From Hyphomicrobiales bacterium (GTDB taxonomy: Bacteria; Pseudomonadota; Alphaproteobacteria; Rhizobiales; Rhizobiaceae): a stretch of DNA of 64,000 bases. How positions within the stretch are numbered: the first letter of the stretch is position 1; the number at the start of each line of letters is the position of its first letter. The stretch is taken from positions 62,001 to 126,000 of the forward strand of contig UBMI01000015.1 in the NCBI GenBank assembly GCA_900466475.1. Direction: 5' to 3'. Shown one piece after another: positions 27,813-37,153 of this stretch. The position numbers and the translations under genes were made by a program. The notes beneath the pieces are model-generated. The model was not told the origin of the DNA. It did not search any database and saw nothing but the letters and a program-made list of their open reading frames with translations.

Positions 27813-29597
27813 TCAGCGGGCCACGCTTCGCGATTTGCCGTCGTGGCCGGTTGACGCAAGAAGGCGCCCCGTATCGGCGGCGCTGGAAGGGTAGCCGAGC
27901 GCAAAACCCTGCAAACTGTCGCAGCCGAGCCATGACAGCGTTACGGCATGGGCCTCGGTCTCCACGCCTTCGGCAATCACTTCCACATCGAGAGCCTTGG
28001 CGATCTCGACGATCGATCCGATCACCCGCCTCTGCTCAGCCGATTCCACCACATCGGTCACGAGCTGGCGGTCGATCTTCAGCCGCTTCGGCTTCAGCCG
28101 CACGAGACCGATGAGCGATGCGTGGCCGGAGCCGAAGTCATCGATCTCGATATCGATGCCCATCTCCTTGATGAGGTCGATATTGGCGAGGAATTTTTCA
28201 TCGCAATCGTCGAGGAAGATCGTCTCCACCAGTTCGAAGACAATGGCGCCGGGCGGAATGGCCAGCCGGCGCAGCTTCTCCAGCAGGGCAGGATCGGCCA
28301 GACGTCCGGGTGAGATGTTCACCGCGATGCGCGGCACATGGTAGCCCATGGCCTGCCAGGCGGCGCGATCTTCAAGCACGCGCTGCAGGACCGCGGCATC
28401 GATGTCGGCCGAAAGCCCGTATTCATCCGCAATGCGCAGGAAGACGCCCGGCGCAAGAACGCCCTTTTCCGGATGGTCCCAGCGCGCCAGCGCTTCCAGC
28501 CCGGTGATCTCGCGGGTGCGCGCATCGAGCTGAACCTGATAGTAAGGAATGATCTCTCCCTTTTCCAGGGCTTGGGCAAGCCCCTCAGCAAGGCGTCGCT
28601 TGCCGCGCAGGTCGTCCTGAAGCTGCCGGCTGAAGAATTCGATGCGATTGCGGCCCAGTTTTTTTGCCTGGTAGAGCGCCAGATCGGACTCGGCGAGCAG
28701 GTTGCGCGCCCGCCTGTCGCTGCTCCACGACACGCCGATCGATGCACCGGACTGCAGCATTTCCTTCCCGAAGCGAATTTTCTTCCGCAACCGCCGCTGC
28801 ACATCCTCGACTATCGTCGTGAGCTCCTCCAGCCCGGCGAAATTCATCAGGACAATAACGAACTCGTCTCCGCCGACGCGCGCAGCCATGCCGTTGGCGG
28901 GAATGGCGGCAGCAATTCTCAGCGATGCCGATCGCAACACTGCGTCACCCGCCGTGTGGCCGTGGCTGTCATTGATCTGTTTGAACTGGTCGAGATCAAG
29001 ATGCAGGACGGCAAGCGTGGATATGCTCTTGTCACCGGGCAATTCGGCAAGTCGCTTGTCCAGCAGCCGTCGGTTCGGCATGCCCGTCAGGTAGTCATGA
29101 TCGGCGACGTGCTCGATGCGGGCATTGCTTTCCTCGAGCGCCAGCGCTCGCGCTTCGGCCACCATCTTCTGCTTGCCGAGTTCGGCATTGAGCAGAACGT
29201 CGGCCGTTACGTCCCATTCGGCACCGATGAAGGATGGCATGCCTTCCTCATCGACGTAGAAATGTGCACGCGACCTGATGTGCCTGATCTCGCCACTCGG
29301 CAGAATGATACGAAACTGAGAATTGTAGGCGCCGCGAGTAGCAATCGCTTTTTCGAAATCCCGCTCGGCCCGTTCCCTGTCGTCAGGATGTATGGCGTTC
29401 GCCCAGATAAGGGTCGGCGCTTCTCGATCTGTCTGACCGGTGCCGTAGAGACGATGCATCTGTGCATCCCAGAGAATAGCATCCTCGTTGATGCTGTGTT
29501 CCCACACACCAATTTGCGAAGCATCAAGCGCCAGCTCCAGTCGCCGAAGAAGATCCTGGAACTCTCGCTCTGATCGCGTTGGTTTATTCTCGGGCAA
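27813..29597 (-). CDS. PAS-GGDEF-EAL cyclic-di-GMP turnover protein
   Basis: A 594-residue cytoplasmic protein without membrane segments. A PAS/PAC domain (about 20-135, with WANAIHPDDRERAERDF and FRIILPSGEIRHIRSRA) is followed by a GGDEF domain (about 165-325, intact GGDEF at 242-246, no RxxD inhibitory site five residues before it) and an EAL domain (about 335-585). The EAL motif (368-370), IDDFGSG, LKIDR and AEGVET are all present, so both synthesis and breakdown of c-di-GMP are possible. The start is a TTG with only a weak AAGG upstream. It stands alone; the signal it senses is unknown. Confidence 0.92.
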   Translation of the reverse strand: MPENKPTRSEREFQDLLRRLELALDASQIGVWEHSINEDAILWDAQMHRLYGTGQTDREAPTLIWANAIHPDDRERAERDFEKAIATRGAYNSQFRIILPSGEIRHIRSRAHFYVDEEGMPSFIGAEWDVTADVLLNAELGKQKMVAEARALALEESNARIEHVADHDYLTGMPNRRLLDKRLAELPGDKSISTLAVLHLDLDQFKQINDSHGHTAGDAVLRSASLRIAAAIPANGMAARVGGDEFVIVLMNFAGLEELTTIVEDVQRRLRKKIRFGKEMLQSGASIGVSWSSDRRARNLLAESDLALYQAKKLGRNRIEFFSRQLQDDLRGKRRLAEGLAQALEKGEIIPYYQVQLDARTREITGLEALARWDHPEKGVLAPGVFLRIADEYGLSADIDAAVLQRVLEDRAAWQAMGYHVPRIAVNISPGRLADPALLEKLRRLAIPPGAIVFELVETIFLDDCDEKFLANIDLIKEMGIDIEIDDFGSGHASLIGLVRLKPKRLKIDRQLVTDVVESAEQRRVIGSIVEIAKALDVEVIAEGVETEAHAVTLSWLGCDSLQGFALGYPSSAADTGRLLASTGHDGKSRSVAR

Positions 29598-29755
29598 TTG
29601 GTTTCAGCCTTCGAAGCCTGCAAAAACTTATAATATAGTCCCAAGCCCCCATTAATGAAGCCTTTTCGTAAGTACCGAACTAGTTACTAGGTGAACTGTT
29701 CGTTACGACTGCCTTCTTTTCGACCAATATTGTTTTGCCCGGAACTCTCGTTCAA

Positions 29756-31540
29756 TCAGTGATTGTGCCGAGGTGGATTCTTGGCAATCTGCCGGAAGTC
29801 AGCCGCGCCTTCGATGACCGCACCATCAGAAAGTTGCGTCACCGTATTGCGGTAAATGCGCTGCCATGGCGTGGCATCGGCCGGCACCGGCGGAATTCCA
29901 TCGCCCTTGCGCCGCTCGATTTCAGCCTCGTCGACCAGCATATCGCAACGCCCCTGATTGAAATCGATGCGAATGATGTCGCCGGTCCTCAGCCATGCAA
30001 GCCCGCCACCCGCCGCACTCTCCGGTGAGGCATTGAGGATCGAAGGGCTGTCCGAAGTGCCGGACTGGCGCCCGTCGCCGATCGTCGGCAGGCTCTTGAT
30101 GCCGCGTTTGAGGATATGATCCGGCGGCTGCATGTTGACCACCTCGGCAGAACCCGGCCAGCCGAGTGGACCGGCGCCGCGGATGGCGAGGATCGTGTTC
30201 TCGTCGATGCCGAGTTCCGGATCGTTGATGCGCTTGTGATAGTCCTCAGAACCGTCGAAGACGACCGCCTTGCCTTCGAACACGCCTTCGCGGCCGGGCT
30301 CCTGCAGGTAACGCTTGCGGAAATCCTCTGACACGACGCTCATCTTCATGATGGCGAAATCGAAGAGATTGCCCTTGAGTACGAGGAAGCCCGCACGCTC
30401 CTTCAGAGGCTCGTCATAGGACCTGATGACGTCGCGATCGCGCGATTCACGGCCCTTCAGGTTGTCCGCCATGGTCTTGCCGGTGACCGTGCGACAGTCA
30501 CCGTCGAGCTTGCCGGCCTGCAGCAATTCCCACATGACGGCAGGCGTGCCGCCGGCACGATGGAATTTCTCGCCGAGATAGGCGCCCGCAGGCTGCACAT
30601 TCGCCAATAGCGGAATGTCGAATCCATGCACCTGCCAATCCTCGGGATACAGCTCCACACCTGCATGCTTTGCCATGGCGGCAAGATGCGGCTGGGCGTT
30701 CGTCGAGCCGCCGATCGCCGAATTGGTCTTGATGGCGTTTAGGAAGGCTTCGCGTGTCAGGATATCCGACGGCTTCAGGTCTTCGAACACGATCTCGACG
30801 GCGCGGCGGCCGGTGCGATATGCCATCTGGCCGCGCTCGCGATAGGCAGCCGGAATATTGCCGCAGCCTGTCAGCGACAGGCCAAGCGCCTCGGCCAGCG
30901 CATTCATGGTCGAGGCCGTGCCCATCGTGTTGCAATGCCCGACGGAGGGGGCCGAATCGAGCGCCGTCTGCAGGAATTCCTCTTCGTCGATCTCGCCTGC
31001 TGCGAGCTTGCGGCGCGACTGCCAGATGGCCATGCCCGAGCCTGCGAGTTTTCCTTCGTGCCAGCCGTCGAGCATCGGTCCGCCCGAGAGAACGATCGCC
31101 GGAATATCGACCGTTGAAGCCGCCATGATCGCAGAAGGCGTGGTCTTGTCACAGCCTGTCGTCAGCACGACGCCGTCGAGCGGATAGCCGTAAAGAATTT
31201 CGACAAGGCCGAGATAGGCGAGATTGCGATCAAGTGCTGCCGTCGGCCGCTTGCAGTTCTCGAAGATCGGGTGTGTCGGAAACTCGATCGGAATGCCGCC
31301 TGCATCGCGGATGCCATCGCGCACGCGCTTTGCCAGCTCGATATGGACGCGATTGCACGGTGTCAGATCGCTGCCGCTCTGGGCAATGCCGATGATCGGC
31401 TTGCCGGACCGCAGCTCTTCCGGCGTCACCCCGTAATTCATGAAGCGCTCCAGATAGAGCGCCGTCATGTCGATATGATCGGGATTATCGAACCAGTCCT
31501 GTGAACGCAGGCGGCGCTTTTCGGTCTTTCTGTCTGTCAT
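29756..31540 (-). CDS. xylD: IlvD/Edd-family dehydratase, probable D-xylonate dehydratase
   Basis: 594 residues. It has the [Fe-S] cysteines of the family: Cys62 (DLTPCNR), Cys130 (TTGCDKTTP) and Cys203 (GHCNTMGTASTMN). The N-terminus RSQDWFDNPDHIDMTALYLERFMNYG and C-terminus PRHNH look nearly the same as I recall for Caulobacter XylD, which turns D-xylonate into 2-keto-3-deoxy-xylonate. It differs from the L-arabinonate dehydratase subgroup in its N-terminal region. Its start overlaps the upstream dehydrogenase gene by 4 bases (ATGA), so the two are coupled. No xylose dehydrogenase or other pathway gene lies in the window; related pentonate or hexonate substrates remain possible. Confidence 0.85.
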   Translation of the reverse strand: MTDRKTEKRRLRSQDWFDNPDHIDMTALYLERFMNYGVTPEELRSGKPIIGIAQSGSDLTPCNRVHIELAKRVRDGIRDAGGIPIEFPTHPIFENCKRPTAALDRNLAYLGLVEILYGYPLDGVVLTTGCDKTTPSAIMAASTVDIPAIVLSGGPMLDGWHEGKLAGSGMAIWQSRRKLAAGEIDEEEFLQTALDSAPSVGHCNTMGTASTMNALAEALGLSLTGCGNIPAAYRERGQMAYRTGRRAVEIVFEDLKPSDILTREAFLNAIKTNSAIGGSTNAQPHLAAMAKHAGVELYPEDWQVHGFDIPLLANVQPAGAYLGEKFHRAGGTPAVMWELLQAGKLDGDCRTVTGKTMADNLKGRESRDRDVIRSYDEPLKERAGFLVLKGNLFDFAIMKMSVVSEDFRKRYLQEPGREGVFEGKAVVFDGSEDYHKRINDPELGIDENTILAIRGAGPLGWPGSAEVVNMQPPDHILKRGIKSLPTIGDGRQSGTSDSPSILNASPESAAGGGLAWLRTGDIIRIDFNQGRCDMLVDEAEIERRKGDGIPPVPADATPWQRIYRNTVTQLSDGAVIEGAADFRQIAKNPPRHNH

Positions 31541-32448
31541 TTCTTTCCTCCCTGTGAGGCATTCCTGTCTTCGAGATGGAGCAGCAAGGCGCTGTGATCC
31601 ATCTCGCCGTTGCCTTTGGCAACAAATTCGGTGAACTCGGCGTGAACCGCTTCCGTCAACGGCAATGTCAGAGACAACGCCTTTGCCGTCGCCATGACGG
31701 CATCGAGGTCCTTCAACTGGTTGGCCGAAGAGCCTCCTGGTGCAAACTGCCGGTCAATCATGCGTTTGCCGTGGATGTCCAGAATGCGGCTGTCTGCAAA
31801 GCCTCCGCGGACGGCGTCCCGGAAGGCGGCCGGCGAACCTCCGCCCGCCTCGATCAGCATCATCGCCTCCGCAACGGCACCGATGGTCACGGCCACGATC
31901 TGCTGATTGGCGAGCTTGGCAAGCTGCCCGGCGCCAGCTGGCCCGACATGGGTGACGCGTCCCATCGGCGCGAAGATATCGGTGAGTTCGGCGATGACGG
32001 ACGCATCCCCTCCCGCCATGATGGCAAGTGTTCCGGCCGAAGCGCCGACCACACCGCCGGAGACCGGGGCGTCGATATGGCCGATCCCGCGTTCGGCCAG
32101 CTTCTCGGCATGCTCGCGCGCAAATGACGGGGCGATGGAACTCATGTCGATGATAACGGCGCCCGGTCGCATAACATCGACAGCGCCCATGTCGAACAAC
32201 ACCTGTCCGACGGCCTGGGCGTTGGTCAGCATGCAGATGACGATGTCAACTGTAGCAGCAGCTTGCGAGGGGGTGGACGCGATCACGGCGCCGTCGCCGG
32301 AGAGCGCCTCGGCCTTGGTACGATCACGGTTCCAGACGGTGACGGAAAACCCGGCGCCAAGCAGGCGCCGTACCATCGGCGCGCCCATAAGCCCCGTACC
32401 GAGGAAAGCGATCTTCCGCTTTCCACTGTCTTCCGATGCGTGTGTCAC
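31537..32448 (-). CDS. Beta-hydroxyacid dehydrogenase (3-hydroxyisobutyrate / tartronate semialdehyde reductase family)
   Basis: A 303-residue NAD(P)-dependent enzyme. The Rossmann motif is IAFLGTGLMGAPMVRRL near residue 13. The substrate motif is DAPVSGGVVGASAGTLAIMAGG near 125, and the catalytic Lys is in GQLAKLANQQIVA near 180. Members reduce or oxidise small beta-hydroxyacids. It is the first gene of a two-gene operon with the xylonate-type dehydratase, which suggests a role in sugar-acid breakdown, for example at the glycolate or tartronate semialdehyde level. The exact substrate cannot be given. Confidence 0.88.
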   Translation of the reverse strand: MTHASEDSGKRKIAFLGTGLMGAPMVRRLLGAGFSVTVWNRDRTKAEALSGDGAVIASTPSQAAATVDIVICMLTNAQAVGQVLFDMGAVDVMRPGAVIIDMSSIAPSFAREHAEKLAERGIGHIDAPVSGGVVGASAGTLAIMAGGDASVIAELTDIFAPMGRVTHVGPAGAGQLAKLANQQIVAVTIGAVAEAMMLIEAGGGSPAAFRDAVRGGFADSRILDIHGKRMIDRQFAPGGSSANQLKDLDAVMATAKALSLTLPLTEAVHAEFTEFVAKGNGEMDHSALLLHLEDRNASQGGKK

Positions 32449-32551
32449 CCAGCCTTCCCGAACTGTTGCCTGCCCTTGATACCCCCCTCACCTCAGCATG
32501 CAACCGTTTTGATGAACGTAACGCATTTTTGTCGCATCCCTCAAAACGAAA

Positions 32552-32577
32552 CGGGCGAGGACCAAGGTCCCCGCCCG
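32552..32577 (-). terminator. Terminator of the RND efflux operon
   Basis: CGGGCG-A-GGACC and GGTCC-C-CGCCCG form an 11-bp stem with one mismatch and a tight loop, 21 bases beyond the permease stop codon. On the minus strand it is followed by a T-rich run (TTTCGTTTTGA). Confidence 0.7.
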
Positions 32578-32598
32578 ATTTACCCGACAAAGGAGAGA

Positions 32599-35500
32599 TT
32601 ATTCCGCAGCGACCCGGATGTGGTCTTCCTCATCCTGCGGATGATTGTCGTTGTGCTGGACGAGAGGACGGTTGCCCGTCATCCGGCGCAGGAGCACGTA
32701 GAATACCGGCGTCATGAAGATGCCGAAGAAGGTCACGCCGATCATGCCCGAGAAGACCGCGACACCCATGGCCGCGCGCATCTCGGCACCGGCGCCCGTC
32801 GAGGTGACGAGCGGCACGACACCCATGATGAAGGCCATGGAGGTCATCAGGATCGGGCGCAGACGCAAGCGGCTGGCCTCGATTGCCGCTTCACGCGGCG
32901 TCCTGCCTTCAAACTCCAGTTCGCGGGCAAATTCCACGATCAGGATCGCGTTCTTGGCCGATAGTCCGACAAGGACGACGAGGCCGATCTGCGTAAAGAT
33001 GTTGTTGTCTCCACCGGTGAGCCAGACGCCGGTCAAGGCGGCGAGAACACCCATCGGCACGATCATGATGATCGCAAGCGGTAGCGTCAGGCTTTCATAC
33101 TGGGCAGCCAGCACCAGGAAGACGAGCAGCAGCGCCAACGGGAAGACGACGACGCTGGAATTACCGGCAAGGATCTGCTGGTAGGTCAGGTCCGTCCACT
33201 CGAAGTCGATACCCGCAGGCAGGGTCTCGTGCAGGATCTTCTCGATCGCCGCCTGGGCCTGGCCGGAGGAGAAGCCCGGAGCCGGACCGCCGTTGATATC
33301 GGCAGCGAGGAAGCCGTTGTAACGGTTCGCACGCTCAGGACCGGTACTTGCATCCACCTTCAGCAAGGCTGCAAGCGGGATCATCTGGCCCGATGCCGAG
33401 CGAACCTTCAACTGGCCGATATCTTCCGGCTGGGCGCGGAACTTGGCATCGGCCTGCACACGGACGCTGTAGGTGCGGCCGAAAGCGTTGAAGTCGTTCA
33501 CATAGAGCGAGCCGAGATAGATCTGCAGCGTCTGGAAGACATCGGTGACGGAGACTCCGAGCTGTTCGGCCTTGGCGCGGTCGAGGTCAGCATAGAGCTG
33601 CGGCACGTTGATCTGGAAGCTGGAGAACAGGCCGGCAAGTTCAGGCGTCTGATAGGCCTTGGCAAGAACTGCCTTGGTTGCTTCGTCAAGCGCCTGGTTG
33701 CCCAGACCCGCACGATCCTCGATCTGCAGCTTGAAACCGCCCGTCGTGCCGAGGCCGTTGACCGGCGGCGGCGGGAACATGGCGATGAAGGCATCCTGGA
33801 TGGCGCCGAACTTCTGGTTCAGAGCCATGGCGATCGCCCCGCCCGAGAGGTCAGGCGTCTTGCGCTCATCGAAATCCTTCAGCGTCACGAATACGATGCC
33901 GGCATTCGAAGAGTTGGTGAAACCGTTGATCGACAGTCCCGGGAAGGCGATGGCGTTGGCGACGCCCGGCTGTTTCAAGGCGATGTCCGTCATGCGCTTG
34001 ATGACGTCTTCCGTACGGTCGAGACTTGCGGCATCCGGCAACTGGGCAAAGCCGATCAGATACTGCTTGTCCTGCGACGGTACGAAGCCGCCGGGAACCG
34101 TATTGAAGATGCTGTAGGTAGCACCGACCAGCGCAAGATAGATCACCATGACGATGCTCTTGCGCGACACAAGACCGCCGACACCCTTGCCATAGGCATT
34201 CGAACCGGCGCCGAAGGCGCGGTTGAAGCCACGGAAGAACCAGCCGAAGATCGCGTCCATGAAACGCGTCAGCCAGTCCTTCGGCGCATGGTGACCCTTC
34301 AGGAGAAGAGCAGCCAGAGCCGGAGACAGCGTCAGCGAATTGAAGGCAGAAATAACGGTCGAGATCGCAATCGTCAGCGCGAACTGGCGGTAGAACTGAC
34401 CCGACAGACCAGAGATAAAGGCGAGCGGCACGAAGACCGCGACGAGCACCAGCGCGATCGCAATGATCGGACCGGATACTTCCTTCATGGCCTTGTAGGT
34501 CGCCTGACGCGGACTGAGCCCGGCCTCGATGTTGCGCTCGACGTTTTCGACGACGACGATCGCGTCGTCGACGACGATACCGATCGCCAGCACCAGGCCG
34601 AAGAGGCTGAGCGCGTTGATCGAGAAGCCGAACATGTACATGACCGCGAATGTACCGATGATCGATACCGGAACGGCAATCAGCGGAATGATGGAGGCAC
34701 GCCATGTCTGCAGGAAGAGGATGACGACGAGAACGACGAGCGCGATGGCTTCGAGCAGCGTGTCGATAACTTTCTCGATCGAGGCGCGCACGAACTTCGT
34801 CGTATCGTAGACGATCTCGTATTTCACGCCTGTCGGCATCGCGAGCTGCAGCTCGTCCATGGTCGCGCGAACATTATCGGCGATCTCGATCGCATTCGAA
34901 CCCGGCGCCTGGAGAACGGCAACAGCCACAGCAGGCTTGCCGTCGAGCAGCGAGCGCAGCGTATAGTCGGCAGCACCAAGTTCGATGCGGGCAACATCGC
35001 GCAGACGGGTGATCTCGCCATTGGCGCCTGTCTTGACGATGATATTGCCGAATTCCTCAGGCGTGCGCAGGCGACCCTGTGCATTCACGTTGAGCTGCAG
35101 GTCGACGCCCTTCTGGCTCGGCGAAGCGCCGATGATGCCGGCAGCGGCCTGGACGTTCTGCGAGCTGATCGCATTGCTGATGTCGCTTGCGGCAAGATTG
35201 TGCTCGGCAGCCTTCTGCGGATCGATCCACACGCGCATCGAATAGTCGCCGGCGCCGAAAACCTGCACCTGGCCGACACCGGCGATGCGGGCCAGACGGT
35301 CCTTGACGTTCAGTGTCGCGTAATTGCGCAGATAGGTGATGTCATGGCTGTCCCCATCGGAGACGAGGTTGACGACCATGATGAAGTCAGGCGAGCTCTT
35401 GACCGTGGTGATGCCGAGCGCACGAACTTCCGCAGGCAGGCGCGGTTCGGCCTGCGACACGCGGTTCTGCACGAGCTGCTGTGCCTTGTCCGCATCGGTG

Positions 35501-35796
35501 CCGAGCTTGAAGGTGACCGTGACGTTCAAGGCGCCGTCAGACGTCGCCTGGCTCGACATGTAGAGCATGCCCTCGACGCCATTGATCTGTTCTTCGAGCG
35601 GTGTGGCCACCGTTTCGGCAATAACGGACGGGTTTGCGCCGGGATAGGTGGCATGCACGACGATCGACGGCGGCACGACCTCGGGATATTCGGAGATCGG
35701 CAGCGCCCGAAGGCCAATAAGGCCGGCGACGACGATGAGGACCGAAAGAACACCGGCAAAGACCGGACGGTCGATAAAGAATCTGGATATGTTCAT
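32599..35796 (-). CDS. RND multidrug efflux permease (HAE1 / AcrB family)
   Basis: A 1065-residue inner-membrane drug/proton antiporter with 12 membrane helices and two large periplasmic loops. The start MNISRFFIDRPVFAGVLSVLIVVAG is family-typical. The proton-relay Asp pair (GIVVDDAIVVVENVERN, near 405) and the Lys in GLSAKNAILIVEFA (near 940) are intact. GGAGAGGG lies before ATG 35796; a longer frame is not family-like. It is preceded by the adaptor gene (gap about 120 bases). No outer-membrane channel gene is present, so it probably uses a shared TolC-like protein. The substrate range is unknown. Confidence 0.95.
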   Translation of the reverse strand: MNISRFFIDRPVFAGVLSVLIVVAGLIGLRALPISEYPEVVPPSIVVHATYPGANPSVIAETVATPLEEQINGVEGMLYMSSQATSDGALNVTVTFKLGTDADKAQQLVQNRVSQAEPRLPAEVRALGITTVKSSPDFIMVVNLVSDGDSHDITYLRNYATLNVKDRLARIAGVGQVQVFGAGDYSMRVWIDPQKAAEHNLAASDISNAISSQNVQAAAGIIGASPSQKGVDLQLNVNAQGRLRTPEEFGNIIVKTGANGEITRLRDVARIELGAADYTLRSLLDGKPAVAVAVLQAPGSNAIEIADNVRATMDELQLAMPTGVKYEIVYDTTKFVRASIEKVIDTLLEAIALVVLVVILFLQTWRASIIPLIAVPVSIIGTFAVMYMFGFSINALSLFGLVLAIGIVVDDAIVVVENVERNIEAGLSPRQATYKAMKEVSGPIIAIALVLVAVFVPLAFISGLSGQFYRQFALTIAISTVISAFNSLTLSPALAALLLKGHHAPKDWLTRFMDAIFGWFFRGFNRAFGAGSNAYGKGVGGLVSRKSIVMVIYLALVGATYSIFNTVPGGFVPSQDKQYLIGFAQLPDAASLDRTEDVIKRMTDIALKQPGVANAIAFPGLSINGFTNSSNAGIVFVTLKDFDERKTPDLSGGAIAMALNQKFGAIQDAFIAMFPPPPVNGLGTTGGFKLQIEDRAGLGNQALDEATKAVLAKAYQTPELAGLFSSFQINVPQLYADLDRAKAEQLGVSVTDVFQTLQIYLGSLYVNDFNAFGRTYSVRVQADAKFRAQPEDIGQLKVRSASGQMIPLAALLKVDASTGPERANRYNGFLAADINGGPAPGFSSGQAQAAIEKILHETLPAGIDFEWTDLTYQQILAGNSSVVVFPLALLLVFLVLAAQYESLTLPLAIIMIVPMGVLAALTGVWLTGGDNNIFTQIGLVVLVGLSAKNAILIVEFARELEFEGRTPREAAIEASRLRLRPILMTSMAFIMGVVPLVTSTGAGAEMRAAMGVAVFSGMIGVTFFGIFMTPVFYVLLRRMTGNRPLVQHNDNHPQDEEDHIRVAAE

Positions 35797-35917
35797 TTTG
35801 ACGCCCTCTCCGGGGTGAACATGGATGCAAAGTCCCTCGCCGGTGGCTTGAAGGCACACCGGCAGGTCATGTTTTCTAGGGAAACGGCCGCCTCCCCGAG
35901 GGAAGGAGGCTCAGATC

Positions 35918-37108
35918 TTACTGAGCGGTCGCGACCTTCTCTTCCATCTGGGGCGCTACGACGGCGCCCGGACGGATGCGCTGCAGTCCGTTGACGACAA
36001 TCTTGTCGCCGACATTCAAACCGCCTTCGATCACGCGCTGACCATCGAACAGCGAGCCGAGCTGAATCTGCCGGTAGTTGACCTTGTTCTGGTCGTCGAC
36101 GACGAAGACGAACTTCTTGTCCTGGTCGGTGCCGATGGCACGATCACTGATGACGATCTTGTTTTCGGCCTTCGGCTGGCCCATGCGCACCCGCACAAAC
36201 TGGCCGGGGATCAGCTTGCCGCCCGGATTGTCGAAGACAGCCCGCACTGCAATCGTGCCGCTGGCCGCGTCCACCTCATTATCGACGAGTTGCAGCTTGC
36301 CCTTGATCGGCGTTCCTTCATCGGCAAGCGTACCGATTTCGACCGGGATCTGCTCGACAGCCGGCAGCGCCGCGTCGGTTGCCGGAAGCTCCGAAAGCGC
36401 CTTGGTGACCATCTCTTCGCTTGCATTGAAGCTCGCATAGATCGGTTCGACCGAGACGAGCGTCGTCAGCTCGGGCGAGGCTGAACCGGCCGCAACAATG
36501 TTGCCGACCGTCACCTCGATCTTGCCGATACGGCCGGAAACCGGCGCCTTGACCTGCGTGTAATCGAGATCCAGCTGCGCGGATTGAAGGGCTGCCTGTG
36601 CCGAACGCAGGCTCGCCTGGGCTTCAGCCAGCGTGCTCTGGCGCTGGTCGAGATCGCTCTGCGAGATCGTCCGGTTGTCCGAAAGACGGCGGCCGCGGTC
36701 GAGTTCCGTCTGCGCCAGGCTTACCTTGGCTTCCGCCGAAGCGACCTGGCCCTGCGCCTGGGAGACGGCCGCCTGATAGGGAGCCGGGTCGATGGCAAAC
36801 AGTAGATCGCCCTGCTTGACCAAGGCACCTTCACGGAAATGCACGGACTGGATGGCGCCTCCGACACGGGGGCGAATCTGCACGCGGTCGATAGCCTCGA
36901 GACGACCGGAGAAATTCTCCCAGTTCGTCACGTCGCGGCTGGCGACGACAGCAACCGTCACCGGCACAGCGGGAGGCTGCGCAGGTTCAGAGGCGGCCGT
37001 GGCGGTTGCGCTCATCGGCAGTTCGAAAAAGATGGCAGCGGCCGAAATGGACGCAGCAACACCCAGACCGGCGCCCACCAGGGCCCAGCGTTTACTTCTG
37101 GACGTCAT
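35918..37108 (-). CDS. RND efflux periplasmic adaptor (membrane fusion protein)
   Basis: 396 residues. A membrane anchor or signal (RWALVGAGLGVAASISAAAIFF) is followed by the barrel-sandwich hybrid (RVQIRPRVGGAIQSVHFREGALVKQGDLLFAIDPAPYQA), an alpha-hairpin (about 110-180), the second half-lipoyl segment (YTQVKAPVSGRIGKIEVTVGN), and beta-barrel and membrane-proximal domains (VPGQFVRVRMG). It links the permease at 32.6-35.8 kb to an outer-membrane channel. AGGAGAG precedes the ATG. It is the middle gene of hydrolase-like, adaptor, permease. Confidence 0.94.
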   Translation of the reverse strand: MTSRSKRWALVGAGLGVAASISAAAIFFELPMSATATAASEPAQPPAVPVTVAVVASRDVTNWENFSGRLEAIDRVQIRPRVGGAIQSVHFREGALVKQGDLLFAIDPAPYQAAVSQAQGQVASAEAKVSLAQTELDRGRRLSDNRTISQSDLDQRQSTLAEAQASLRSAQAALQSAQLDLDYTQVKAPVSGRIGKIEVTVGNIVAAGSASPELTTLVSVEPIYASFNASEEMVTKALSELPATDAALPAVEQIPVEIGTLADEGTPIKGKLQLVDNEVDAASGTIAVRAVFDNPGGKLIPGQFVRVRMGQPKAENKIVISDRAIGTDQDKKFVFVVDDQNKVNYRQIQLGSLFDGQRVIEGGLNVGDKIVVNGLQRIRPGAVVAPQMEEKVATAQ

Positions 37109-37153
37109 TGGTACTCTCCTTGCGGCCGAACGGCCGTAAAAATCAGTTCGTTT

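Noticed and set aside
33229..35994. A 921-codon open frame on the plus strand opposite the RND permease
   Set aside because: It is antisense to a clearly real, full-length permease. Its translation is rich in Arg, Asp and His with no recognisable domain, as expected for the complement of GC-rich codons.
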